Shown here one piece after another: positions 22,277-30,540 of a stretch of DNA of 45,445 nt (position 1 is its first letter; every line of letters begins with the position of its first letter). The position numbers and the translations under genes are program-made. Location of the stretch: contig JAZTZL010000005.1 of the NCBI GenBank assembly GCA_045637425.1, positions 1 through 45,445 on the forward strand. Reading direction: 5' to 3'. Origin of the DNA: CAJGBR01 sp045637425 (GTDB lineage Bacteria; Bacteroidota; Bacteroidia; Bacteroidales; Rikenellaceae). The notes under the pieces are model-generated. The model saw only the letters and a list, made by a program, of their open reading frames with translations, searched no databases and was not told the origin of the DNA.

Positions 22277-23401
22277 TTAATTCACAACTATAACCGAAGA
22301 AATATTTTTTCTATAAATATTATTGAGCACTGCTCTCATTTCCACAATATCAGCCCCACGCACTACAATATTTCCCTTGGGGTCTATGAGTAACATCATA
22401 GGCACCGAATTGATTCCATAAGCCGTAGCAATCGGGCAATTCCACAACTTCAGACTGCAGACATTTACTCCGCCCACAGGCTCGCGTCGCATAGCATTGA
22501 CCCACTCGTTGTAATCACGGTCTATCGCCACGTTAAATATCTTTAGCCCGTACGATGAATACTCCTTCTCGATCTGCTGCATTATTTTGTTATTTACTCG
22601 ACAAGGACCACACCACGATCCCCAGAAGTTGAGCAATACATATCCATCACCCACGATATCTGACAATTTGCGCACATTTCCCGCAGCATCTGGAGCAGAC
22701 ACATCTACATATTTCTTACCGACACTCGTAGCCTCGACAGCCTCAACGTGCGTCATCAATTCACGAACATAAATCGACTTTTTAACCACGTCAGAAAAGC
22801 TCTCGATTTTGAACTTCAACGCCTGCAGTGGCAACGAATTGGCAAGTTCTGAGAACAGAATAAACGCCGACACCACGCTATTGAGATTGTTATCCACAAA
22901 TGCAAGATTCAATCGGTTGATATCCGACGTTACCTCACCGAACATATCTCTGTTATCCAAACGTTTTTCGAGGATTTCCCTAACCATACGATTACGCTCA
23001 CGATATTTATTATCAGTAATCGAACCATACACATCAACTTCGCGGTTATTTCTTCGACCATAGACCATCATTTCACTATTCTCGATGAAAAATGGTGTGA
23101 ATGCAATCTGTCCCGGAATGACCAGATTGATCATAACCGGCACAGCCAACTCTCCCTTGAATGAGAATCGGCCATTAACTGCAACCGTAGAATCAAGCAC
23201 TCGAGCATTAGGCACACCGGCCTCGGTCATATAGACCTGACCATTTACGCCTTCAATATTTCCCACCAGCACAAAACCATTCCCACTTTTCTTGAATGCA
23301 GACACAGGTATCTTTACATTATACTGAGCCTGACTCGGCACAACACCAAACAATGTTACTACCAATACGGCCAGCAAACTATAAAACAATATCCGTTTCA
23401 T
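22277..23401 (-). CDS. TlpA-like thiol-disulfide oxidoreductase with an N-terminal DUF4369 domain
   Basis: The 374-residue protein has a signal peptide (residues 1-26, ending SQAQ), a DUF4369-type beta domain (about 40-130: NGFVLVGNIEGVNGQVYM...), a helical middle, and a C-terminal TlpA/AhpC thioredoxin domain with NFWGSWCGPCRVNN (Cys264, Cys267) and SVPMMLLIDPKGNIV containing the cis-proline. CGPC suggests a reducing role in the periplasm, as in cytochrome c maturation or rescue of oxidised proteins. A GTG nine bases upstream (23410) is an alternative start. The secreted protein at 21904-22275 is translationally coupled to it. Confidence 0.9.
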   Translation of the reverse strand: MKRILFYSLLAVLVVTLFGVVPSQAQYNVKIPVSAFKKSGNGFVLVGNIEGVNGQVYMTEAGVPNARVLDSTVAVNGRFSFKGELAVPVMINLVIPGQIAFTPFFIENSEMMVYGRRNNREVDVYGSITDNKYRERNRMVREILEKRLDNRDMFGEVTSDINRLNLAFVDNNLNSVVSAFILFSELANSLPLQALKFKIESFSDVVKKSIYVRELMTHVEAVEATSVGKKYVDVSAPDAAGNVRKLSDIVGDGYVLLNFWGSWCGPCRVNNKIMQQIEKEYSSYGLKIFNVAIDRDYNEWVNAMRREPVGGVNVCSLKLWNCPIATAYGINSVPMMLLIDPKGNIVVRGADIVEMRAVLNNIYRKNISSVIVVN

Positions 23402-23485
23402 CTTTCGCACTGAAAAAATACAACACTCTTAATTAAAACGTCTTGATCACAAAATTGTTGTATAATTCCACAAAAATCTATTAAA

Positions 23486-24040
23486 TCACTTTTTAACTCT
23501 ATCGGGATTCTGCCTTATAAAGTCGGCCCACCCTTGTCCCGATTTTGTGGTTTTCAGACTGAGTGAATCATAATAGTGACACATAGCCACTGCGAGTCCA
23601 TCAGTCGCGTCAAGTTTCGGCGGCAGCGTATCGAACTTCAAAATGCTCTTCAACATTGCAGCCACCTGCTCTTTCGTAGCATTACCATTCCCTGTAACCG
23701 AAATCTTGACCTTCCTTGGAGCATACTCTGATACGGGCAATCCTTTGGTTAATGCTGCCGCCATAGCTACTCCTTGCGCTCTCCCCAACTTCAGCATACT
23801 TTGTACATTCTCTCCAAAAAATGGAGATTCGAAAGCAACTTGATCGGGCTTATACGAATCTATTAGACCACCTACGCGCTCGAAAATTTGGCGCAGTTTG
23901 GTATATGGATCATCATATTTTGACAGATCAATCCACCCCATAGTAATACATCGAGGCTTTTTGTCCACGACTTCCACTACACCGTATCCCATAAAGTTGG
24001 TACCCGGGTCGATTCCCAATATAACCATCGGCTCGGACAT
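23486..24040 (-). CDS. ruvC: Holliday junction resolvase RuvC
   Basis: RuvC cuts Holliday junctions at the end of recombination. The 184-residue protein has the RNase H-like fold with LGIDPGTNFMGYG (Asp11), VAFESPFFG carrying the catalytic Glu (~residue 70) and a C-terminal LDATDGLAVAMCHYY with the last aspartates. All catalytic positions are present and length is typical. It lies 14 nt after lpxD at the end of glyS-coaD-lpxD-ruvC. Confidence 0.97.
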   Translation of the reverse strand: MSEPMVILGIDPGTNFMGYGVVEVVDKKPRCITMGWIDLSKYDDPYTKLRQIFERVGGLIDSYKPDQVAFESPFFGENVQSMLKLGRAQGVAMAAALTKGLPVSEYAPRKVKISVTGNGNATKEQVAAMLKSILKFDTLPPKLDATDGLAVAMCHYYDSLSLKTTKSGQGWADFIRQNPDRVKK

Positions 24041-24054
24041 CTCGTACAGAGCAA

Positions 24055-25086
24055 CTATTTCTTACTCAATTCTTCGACCTTCTTCTCGAGTTCTGAAATT
24101 GTCTTGTACAATTCAGGCAACTTAGAGTAGATGATATGAGCTCGGCGAGCACGAACCGTTGGCAGTGCTGGAGCACCCATCCACGATGTATTATCTTCAA
24201 TGTCAGTCATAACGGCTCCGCGAGAAGCAACGACAACACGGTCTCCGATGTGCAGGTGACCTGTAGTAGCTGACTGACCGCCGAACATACAGTTGCGACC
24301 AATGTGCGTAGAGCCTGCAATACCAGCTTCTGCAGCGATTACTGTATTTTCACCCACCGTAACATTGTGTGCAATCTGCACCAAGTTATCCAATTTAACG
24401 CCCTTATGAATAATTGTAGACCCCATCGTAGCGCAGTCCACACAGGTATTTGCACCAATTTCAACATCATCTTCGAGAATTACGTTACCAATCTGCGGAA
24501 TCTTCTTGTAAACATCGCCAACGGGCGCAAATCCGAAACCATCAGCACCGATAACCGTTCCCGAGTGGATAATGACTCTGTTTCCGATTACGCAGTTGCT
24601 ATAGATTTTCACGCCAGGATAGAGCGTAACATCATCGCCGATTGTGACATTATCTCCGATGTAAACTTGCGGATAAATCGACACGCGCTTACCCATCTTC
24701 ACACCCTCAGAGATAACTGTAAATTCGCCGACATAAGATTCTTCGTCTAATTCCACGCCCTCTGCAATCGAAGCCATTGTCGATATTCCCTTCTTGCGAG
24801 GAAGATTCGACACATAGAGGTCCAACAACTTAGCAAAACACTCATAAGCGTTATCAACTTTAATCATTGTTGGTTTGACCTCGCGTTCGGGCTGGAAACT
24901 TTTATTTACGATAACTATTGAAGCTCCGCTGTCGTAGACATATTTTTCATATTTTGGATTTGACAGAAACGAGATTTCACCCTCTTTACCCTCTTCGATT
25001 TTACCCATCGACCAAACTTTGGCATCTTTGTTTCCGACAACTTCTCCGCCTATGAACGAAGCTATCATTTCAGCTGTAAATTCCAT
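24055..25086 (-). CDS. lpxD: UDP-3-O-(3-hydroxyacyl)glucosamine N-acyltransferase
   Basis: LpxD adds the second hydroxy-fatty acid in lipid A synthesis. From the ATG at 25086 the protein has 343 residues: an N-terminal uridine-binding domain (EEGKEGEISFLSNPKYEKY), a left-handed beta helix of hexapeptide repeats (GDNVTIGDDVTLYPGVKIYS onward), the catalytic NLVQIAHNVTVGENT with His (~residue 235) and a C-terminal coiled helix. The frame is open to 25209 but those residues overlap coaD and do not match the family. The gene follows coaD by 16 nt. Confidence 0.96.
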   Translation of the reverse strand: MEFTAEMIASFIGGEVVGNKDAKVWSMGKIEEGKEGEISFLSNPKYEKYVYDSGASIVIVNKSFQPEREVKPTMIKVDNAYECFAKLLDLYVSNLPRKKGISTMASIAEGVELDEESYVGEFTVISEGVKMGKRVSIYPQVYIGDNVTIGDDVTLYPGVKIYSNCVIGNRVIIHSGTVIGADGFGFAPVGDVYKKIPQIGNVILEDDVEIGANTCVDCATMGSTIIHKGVKLDNLVQIAHNVTVGENTVIAAEAGIAGSTHIGRNCMFGGQSATTGHLHIGDRVVVASRGAVMTDIEDNTSWMGAPALPTVRARRAHIIYSKLPELYKTISELEKKVEELSKK

Positions 25087-25102
25087 ATTATATCTATTTT
25101 TA

Positions 25103-25579
25103 TTATTTTCTGTAATATTTGACAATGTCAATTCCCTCCGGAAGAAACTGAGCAACATCTTTATTGTAAGCCAACAATTCGCGCACAACGCTTGAAGATA
25201 TTGCCTCATATTTAGGTTCGGTGAACAACATTACGGTCATCAGTTCCGAATCCAAAATATTATTTATCTGCATCATATTCCGTTCGTACTCGAAATCCTG
25301 AACATTTCTCATTCCGCGCAACAAAAACTTGATATTGTGTTTTTTACAGAAATCGACTGTCAGTTCTTCATACAATTCCACCGATACTCGAGGCTCATCT
25401 ACGAACGTATCTTCGATGAGTTTTACTTTATTTTCCAAGCTCAACAGACCTTGTTTCGAGTAATTTCTTCCAACGCCAATCACTATACGGTCAAAGATTT
25501 GCAAACCTCTGTCCACCAAATCTTTGTGTCCTCGAGTGAATGGATCGAACGATCCCGGAAACAGAGCAATTTTTTCCAT
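25103..25579 (-). CDS. coaD: Phosphopantetheine adenylyltransferase
   Basis: CoaD makes dephospho-CoA from 4'-phosphopantetheine and ATP, the fourth step from pantothenate, so it works downstream of panC and panD in this window. The 158-residue protein has the nucleotidyltransferase motif FPGSFDPFTRGH (residues ~7-18), KFLLRGMRNVQDFEYE, and ISSSVVREL. A TTG two codons upstream (25585) is possible; the ATG at 25579 leaves a 6-nt gap to glyS. Confidence 0.96.
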   Translation of the reverse strand: MEKIALFPGSFDPFTRGHKDLVDRGLQIFDRIVIGVGRNYSKQGLLSLENKVKLIEDTFVDEPRVSVELYEELTVDFCKKHNIKFLLRGMRNVQDFEYERNMMQINNILDSELMTVMLFTEPKYEAISSSVVRELLAYNKDVAQFLPEGIDIVKYYRK

Positions 25580-25585
25580 TGCCAA

Positions 25586-27130
25586 CTAAGCCATTAACTT
25601 TTCGAACAATTTTTTCATTGAGACTTCAGACTCAACGATTTGTTGCAGTTCGTCTATTTTGACACGTTGTTGCTGCATCGAATCGCGGTGACGGATAGTT
25701 ACCATTCCATCTTCGAGAGTCTGGTGGTCTACGGTTACACACAACGGAGTACCGATGGCATCTTGACGACGATAACGTTTTCCGATAGAGTCCTTCTCGT
25801 CGTATTGACACATATAATCAAACTTGAGCTTATTGACAATTTCGCGAGCAACTTCCGGCAGTCCGTCTTTCTTCACCAATGGCATAACAGCAATCTTAAC
25901 CGGAGCCAATGCTGCTGGTATTCTTAACACGACGCGTTGTTCTCCACCTTCGAGTGCCTCTTCATCGTATGCAGCCGACATAATCTGCAGGAACATACGG
26001 TCCACACCGATAGATGTTTCCACCACATACGGAACGTAACTTTCGCCAGATTCGGGATCAAAGTATTGAATCTTTCTACCCGAGAATTGTTGGTGGCGAC
26101 TCAAGTCATAGTCTGTTCTCGAGTGAATACCTTCAACCTCCTTGAATCCAAACGGGAATTGGAATTCGACATCGGTTGCAGCATTTGCATAGTGAGCCAA
26201 TTTTTCGTGGTCGTGGAAACGATATTTTTCATCACCAAGTCCCAACGCACGGTGCCACTTCATACGGAACTCTTTCCAATGGTTAAACCATTCGATTTCC
26301 TGACCGGGTTGCACAAAGAACTGCATCTCCATCTGTTCGAACTCTCTCATTCTGAAGATGAACTGGCGAGCTACGATTTCGTTTCTGAACGCCTTACCCA
26401 TCTGAGCAATACCGAACGGAATCTTCATACGACCGCTCTTTTGAACATTGAGGAAGTTCACAAAAATACCCTGAGCAGTTTCTGGTCTGAGGTAGATTGT
26501 ATTGGCACCTTCAGCTACTGACCCGATTTTTGTATCGAACATCAGGTTGAACTGACGCACATCGGTCCAATTTCTTGAGCCAGAAATCGGGCAGACAATC
26601 TCACAATCGAGAATAATTTGTTTCACCTCTGCGAGATTGTTCTCCTCGAGAGCCGTAACCATTCTCTGTTGTACTGCAGTGATTTTATTTTGAATATCCA
26701 AAACTCTCGGGTTAGTCTGACGGAACATAGCCTCGTCAAAAGATTCGCCGAAACGTTTTGCAGCCTTTGCGACCTCTTTGTTTATCTTTTCGTTCTGTTT
26801 TTCACACCACTCTTCAATCAGCACATCGGCACGATATCTCTTTTTCGAATCCTTGTTATCAATCAGCGGATCGTTGAACGCACCAACGTGACCAGATGCT
26901 TCCCACACTTTCGGGTGCATAAAAATTGCAGCATCAATTCCGACGATATTCGAATTGAGTTTCACCATCGAATCCCACCAATATTTTTTAATATTGTTTT
27001 TGAGTTCGACACCAAGTTGGCCGTAATCATATACAGCTGCGAGCCCGTCATAAATTTCGCTTGACGGGAATATGAATCCGTACTCCTTACAATGAGCAAC
27101 CAATTTCTTAAAAAGTTCTTCCTGAGTCAT
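25586..27130 (-). CDS. glyS: Glycyl-tRNA synthetase (single-chain type)
   Basis: GlyRS charges tRNA-Gly. The 514-residue class II enzyme is of the alpha2 type found in Bacteroidota and eukaryotes, not the alpha/beta type. Marks: motif 1 region IFPSSEIYDGLAAVYDYGQL, WEASGHVGAFNDP, motif 2 with AFRNEIVARQFIFRMREFEQ, VPYVVETSIGVDRMFL (motif 3 with its Arg) and a C-terminal anticodon-binding domain (PVKIAVMPLVKKDG onward). It is the first gene of glyS-coaD-lpxD-ruvC and has a -7 box at 27147-27154. Confidence 0.96.
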   Translation of the reverse strand: MTQEELFKKLVAHCKEYGFIFPSSEIYDGLAAVYDYGQLGVELKNNIKKYWWDSMVKLNSNIVGIDAAIFMHPKVWEASGHVGAFNDPLIDNKDSKKRYRADVLIEEWCEKQNEKINKEVAKAAKRFGESFDEAMFRQTNPRVLDIQNKITAVQQRMVTALEENNLAEVKQIILDCEIVCPISGSRNWTDVRQFNLMFDTKIGSVAEGANTIYLRPETAQGIFVNFLNVQKSGRMKIPFGIAQMGKAFRNEIVARQFIFRMREFEQMEMQFFVQPGQEIEWFNHWKEFRMKWHRALGLGDEKYRFHDHEKLAHYANAATDVEFQFPFGFKEVEGIHSRTDYDLSRHQQFSGRKIQYFDPESGESYVPYVVETSIGVDRMFLQIMSAAYDEEALEGGEQRVVLRIPAALAPVKIAVMPLVKKDGLPEVAREIVNKLKFDYMCQYDEKDSIGKRYRRQDAIGTPLCVTVDHQTLEDGMVTIRHRDSMQQQRVKIDELQQIVESEVSMKKLFEKLMA

Positions 27131-27436
27131 AGTAACAAATTTTTTACAAATGTACTAAAAATTTTTCAGATAGTGAAATGTCCCAGCAAAAAAGCCACAT
27201 TTCCGCCACAAGTCGAGCTTCAGACATCAGTTACATACTACAAATCTCAATGTGGCACGATTTTTACAAGGGGCATTACAAACAATTAAGGCAGTGTGCG
27301 TAACAGACTGCAACTCAAAAATAAAACACCATTGGGTTAAAAAAATATGATTTATTCGATTCATTCAATTAAAAATTAGTACCTTTGCAGCAAAATTTAG
27401 ACAATTAATTAACGAACATTTATAAAATTTTCAATT
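27131..27436. other. Divergent promoter region between glyS and gapA
   Basis: No gene is visible in these 306 bases. TACATTTG on the minus strand (27147-27154) is the -7 box for glyS. TACCTTTG (27380-27387, +) is the -7 box for gapA, 49 nt before its ATG. An 8-bp inverted repeat GCCACATT (27194-27201) / AATGTGGC (27249-27256) and a sigma-54-like sequence (27253-27268) lie between them. Confidence 0.6.
27253..27268 (+). promoter_or_regulatory. Possible sigma-54 promoter upstream of gapA
   Basis: TGGCACG at 27253-27259 is a perfect -24 element. Four bases later TTACA stands where TTGCA is expected; spacing from GG to C is correct and one important base (G of the -12 GC) is missing. A sigma-54 activator is encoded at 10510-11721. 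Confidence 0.25.
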
Positions 27437-28441
27437 ATGTCACAGATCAAAATCGGTATCAACGGTTTCGGCCGTATCGGTCGTTTGGTATTCAGAGCTG
27501 CTGTTGCTCAGGGTGTTGACGTCGTAGGTATCAACGACCTTATCCCTGTTGACTATATGGCTTATATGCTCAAATACGACACAGTTCACGGTCCGTTCAA
27601 TGGTACCGTTGACGTCAAAGACGGCAAATTGGTAGTTAACGGCAAGGAAATTCGCGTAACAAGCGAAAAAGATCCTGCTCAGTTGAAGTGGAACGAAGTT
27701 GGCGCTACATACGTAGTAGAATCAACAGGTCTGTTCCTGACAAAAGAACTCGCTGGTAAACACATCGAAGCTGGTGCTAAGAAGGTCGTAATGTCGGCTC
27801 CATCGAAAGATGACACCCCGATGTTCGTTATGGGCGTTAATAACCACACATACACTGCAGACATCAACATCTTGTCAAATGCTTCTTGTACAACTAACTG
27901 CTTGGCTCCGCTGGCAAAGGTTATCAACGACAATTTCGGCATCATCGAAGGTTTGATGACTACTGTTCACGCTGCAACTGCAACTCAAAAGACAGTTGAC
28001 GGTCCGTCAATGAAGGACTGGAGAGGTGGCCGCTCGGTTATCGGCAACATTATTCCGTCATCAACAGGTGCTGCTAAGGCAGTAGGCGTGGTAATCCCTG
28101 CTTTGAAGGGCAAATTGACAGGTATGTCATTCCGCGTTCCGACTGCAGACGTATCGGTTGTAGACTTGACTTGCCGCTTGGAAAAAGCTGCTACATACGA
28201 AGAAATCTGCGCTGCAGTTAAGAAGGCTTCGGAAGGCGAATTGAAAGGCATCTTGGCTTACACTGACGAAGCTGTTGTTTCTTCAGACTTCATCAACAAT
28301 CCGAATACCTCTATCTTCGACGAAAAGGCTGGTATCGCTTTGAATGGCAACTTCGTGAAACTCGTTTCTTGGTATGACAACGAATGGGGTTACTCTAACA
28401 AAGTTGTTGAATTGATCAGATATATCGACACTGTTAAATAG
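27437..28441 (+). CDS. gapA: Glyceraldehyde-3-phosphate dehydrogenase, type I
   Basis: GAPDH oxidises and phosphorylates glyceraldehyde 3-phosphate in glycolysis. The 334-residue protein has the NAD site INGFGRIGRLVFRA (residues 8-21) and ASCTTNCLAPL with catalytic Cys151; the partner histidine lies in TTVHAATATQ. Asp34 in GINDL favours NAD over NADP. The sequence looks rich in preferred codons, as expected for a highly expressed gene. It has its own promoter and terminator. Confidence 0.97.
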   Translation: MSQIKIGINGFGRIGRLVFRAAVAQGVDVVGINDLIPVDYMAYMLKYDTVHGPFNGTVDVKDGKLVVNGKEIRVTSEKDPAQLKWNEVGATYVVESTGLFLTKELAGKHIEAGAKKVVMSAPSKDDTPMFVMGVNNHTYTADINILSNASCTTNCLAPLAKVINDNFGIIEGLMTTVHAATATQKTVDGPSMKDWRGGRSVIGNIIPSSTGAAKAVGVVIPALKGKLTGMSFRVPTADVSVVDLTCRLEKAATYEEICAAVKKASEGELKGILAYTDEAVVSSDFINNPNTSIFDEKAGIALNGNFVKLVSWYDNEWGYSNKVVELIRYIDTVK

Positions 28442-28465
28442 TGTTGTTTCTAGATAGATTCGCAC

Positions 28466-28499
28466 AATGCCTCTCAGTAAGCACGGAGGGGCATTTTTT
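28466..28499 (+). terminator. Terminator of gapA
   Basis: AATGCCTCTC (28466-28475) pairs with GAGGGGCATT (from 28486) with one G-T pair, followed by a T-run. Confidence 0.85.
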
Positions 28500-28537
28500 C
28501 TTTATTTACCTTAATTCAAAAAAAAACGGTGTAATTA

Positions 28538-28569
28538 TTTGCATTTTATATTATTATAATTTATATTTG
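28538..28569 (+). promoter_or_regulatory. Promoter of the 138-residue lipoprotein gene
   Basis: TTTG (28538-28541) and TATATTTG (28562-28569) are 20 nt apart, a full -33/-7 pair, 27 nt before the ATG at 28597. Confidence 0.72.
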
Positions 28570-28596
28570 CATATCAAAATCACAAATACAACGTAT

Positions 28597-29013
28597 ATGA
28601 AAAAACTTTCGATTTTATTGGGAACACTCCTGATGATGGTTGTTGTGTCTTGCAACAATACCAGCAAAGATCCGCTTATCTACAATCCCAAGTCACTGAA
28701 GGAATCGGTATGGACGGTCGCTGACAGCGTAGCTACGCCCGAACAACTCGCAATGAAGAAAAAACTCAACGAAATGATTTGGAATTGTGTTCAAGTTAAG
28801 GATAACAGATTGACTCTCTCCGTTGAAAAAGAGTATTTCAAGAAAAACGAAATTCCTGAAATCTACTATGACTTCACGCTCGAAAGCCTTAAAGAAACAA
28901 ACGACGGATTCGATAAATGGGAAAAAGATGGTATGAAACTCAATGTGGATTCGCTATTTCAGAGCGCGAAGAAAGAATACCTCGAACTGAAAAAACAAGC
29001 CGAGAAAAAATAG
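28597..29013 (+). CDS. Small lipoprotein of unknown function
   Basis: From the ATG at 28597 the product has 138 residues, with a lipoprotein signal ending VVVSC (Cys19) followed by NNTSKD. The rest is charged and largely helical (DSVATPEQLAMKKKLNEMI..., ending in a lysine-rich tail). The open frame runs back to 28441, but that part spans the gapA terminator and this gene's promoter and is not coding. It is a single gene between gapA and a bidirectional terminator. I do not recognise a family. Confidence 0.75.
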   Translation: MKKLSILLGTLLMMVVVSCNNTSKDPLIYNPKSLKESVWTVADSVATPEQLAMKKKLNEMIWNCVQVKDNRLTLSVEKEYFKKNEIPEIYYDFTLESLKETNDGFDKWEKDGMKLNVDSLFQSAKKEYLELKKQAEKK

Positions 29014-29040
29014 CTTTGTGCTAAATATCTAAAACAAAAA

Positions 29041-29077
29041 AAACGAGTCTGCCACACCCAATTAAGCAGACTCGTTT
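29041..29077. terminator. Bidirectional terminator between the lipoprotein gene and lpdA
   Basis: AAACGAGTCTGC (29041-29052) and GCAGACTCGTTT (29066-29077) form a perfect 12-bp stem with a 13-nt loop; A- and T-rich flanks serve both convergent genes. Confidence 0.85.
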
Positions 29078-29097
29078 CATTTTATCTAATCACGCGC

Positions 29098-30492
29098 TTA
29101 GACGTGGATTGCTTCGTTGTGAACTGCTGCTGCAGCCTCCATCACAGCCTCACTCATAGTCGGGTGCGGGTGGATAGTCTTCATAATCTGTGCCACTTTA
29201 CCGCCCAATGCGCGAACCATTGTAGGTTCAGCAATCATTTCTGTTACATTCAGACCTACCAAGTGTACACCGAGTACATCGTCTGTCTTAGCATCAGCAA
29301 CAACCTTAACAAAGCCATCTTTGTCACCTGCTGCAGTAGCCTTACCAGATGCAGTATATGGGAATTTACCAATCTTAACTTCGTAACCTTTTTCAACTGC
29401 TTCACGTTCTGTCATACCTACAGATGCAACTTCAGGTGATGTGTACACGCAAGAAGGTACATTTTGGTAATCTACAGTTGCAGGATTCAAACCGCTGAGT
29501 TTTTCTACGCAGCAAAGTGCTTCAGCCGATGCAACGTGAGCCAATGCAGGTCCGTGAACGATGTCACCAATTGCATAAACACCCTCAACAGATGTACGAT
29601 AGTAGTCGTCAACAACAACCTTATCGCGTTCAACCTGAATACCCAACTCTTCGAGTCCGATGTTTTCGATATTTGATTTGATACCAACAGCAGCCAATAC
29701 GGTTTGAGCTTCGATAACCTCAACACCTTTTTTGCCTTCAACGGTTACTTTGCAGATTCCGTCTACCACTTCAACGCTCTTAACTGTTGTTGATACGCGA
29801 GTTGCGATGCCAGCCTTACGGAATGAACGTTCGATTTGCTTGCTCACCTCTTCGTCTTCCAGCGGAACCAAGTTCGGCAGGTATTCAACAATAGTAACCT
29901 TTGTTCCGATTGCTGAATAGAACGCTGCCAATTCCGAACCGATTGCGCCAGAACCTACTACAACCATACTTTCAGGTTGTTCAGCCAAAGTCAGCGCGTG
30001 GCGAGAGTTGATTACATATTTACCATCAACAGGCAAGAACGGGAGTTCGCGAGGACGTGCTCCTGTAGCCAAGATGATGTGCTTAGCTTCAACCATAATC
30101 TTTTCGCCTTCAGCAGGAGTAACCTCAACCTGACCGTTACCTGCCAAACGACCGTGTCCGCAGATTACCTGAACGCCGTTTTTCTTCAGCAAAAACTGAA
30201 TACCTTTGTTCATAGTATCAGCCACGTTACGGCTGCGAGCGATAATTTTTTCGAAATCAGGACGAGCTTCGCCAACGATTTCGATACCATAATTTGCAGC
30301 GTGACGTGTATATGTATACACTTGAGCACTCTTCAACAATGCTTTGGTTGGGATACAACCCCAGTTCAAACATACGCCACCCAATTCGGCACGCTCTACA
30401 ACGGCAGTCTTGTGACCGAGTTGCGCAGCACGGATAGCAGCCACATATCCACCAGGACCGCTACCAATAACAATTACGTCAAAATTTTCCAT
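29098..30492 (-). CDS. lpdA: Dihydrolipoyl dehydrogenase
   Basis: Lpd (E3) reoxidises dihydrolipoyl groups of 2-oxo-acid dehydrogenases or the glycine cleavage system, passing electrons to NAD. The 464-residue flavoprotein has the FAD site VIGSGPGGYVAAIRA, redox motif GGVCLNWGCIP (Cys41, Cys46), a NAD site VVVGSGAIGSELAAFYSA (~residue 177) and the C-terminal HPHPTMSEAV with the catalytic His. It is monocistronic, with TACCTTTG on the minus strand at 30527-30534. Lipoate for its partners is made by LipA and LipB at 36286-37839. Confidence 0.96.
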   Translation of the reverse strand: MENFDVIVIGSGPGGYVAAIRAAQLGHKTAVVERAELGGVCLNWGCIPTKALLKSAQVYTYTRHAANYGIEIVGEARPDFEKIIARSRNVADTMNKGIQFLLKKNGVQVICGHGRLAGNGQVEVTPAEGEKIMVEAKHIILATGARPRELPFLPVDGKYVINSRHALTLAEQPESMVVVGSGAIGSELAAFYSAIGTKVTIVEYLPNLVPLEDEEVSKQIERSFRKAGIATRVSTTVKSVEVVDGICKVTVEGKKGVEVIEAQTVLAAVGIKSNIENIGLEELGIQVERDKVVVDDYYRTSVEGVYAIGDIVHGPALAHVASAEALCCVEKLSGLNPATVDYQNVPSCVYTSPEVASVGMTEREAVEKGYEVKIGKFPYTASGKATAAGDKDGFVKVVADAKTDDVLGVHLVGLNVTEMIAEPTMVRALGGKVAQIMKTIHPHPTMSEAVMEAAAAVHNEAIHV

Positions 30493-30526
30493 TATATCTT
30501 TATTCTGTTTTGAATTTAATTTTGTG

Positions 30527-30534
30527 CAAAGGTA
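30527..30534 (-). promoter_or_regulatory. -7 box of lpdA
   Basis: TACCTTTG on the minus strand, 34 nt before the lpdA ATG and just past the stop of the lipid kinase gene. Confidence 0.55.
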
Positions 30535-30540
30535 AACAAT

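Noticed and set aside
25087..25209. Longer lpxD start at 25209
   Set aside because: It overlaps coaD by over 100 nt and adds residues that do not match LpxD.
27131..27436. T-box or other tRNA-sensing leader before glyS
   Set aside because: No T-box core motif is visible, the -7 box leaves a leader of about 15 nt, and T-boxes are not known for this gene in the Bacteroidota as far as I know.
28441..28596. Upstream extension of the 138-residue lipoprotein
   Set aside because: The stretch contains the gapA terminator and the gene's own promoter; the lipoprotein signal begins at 28597.
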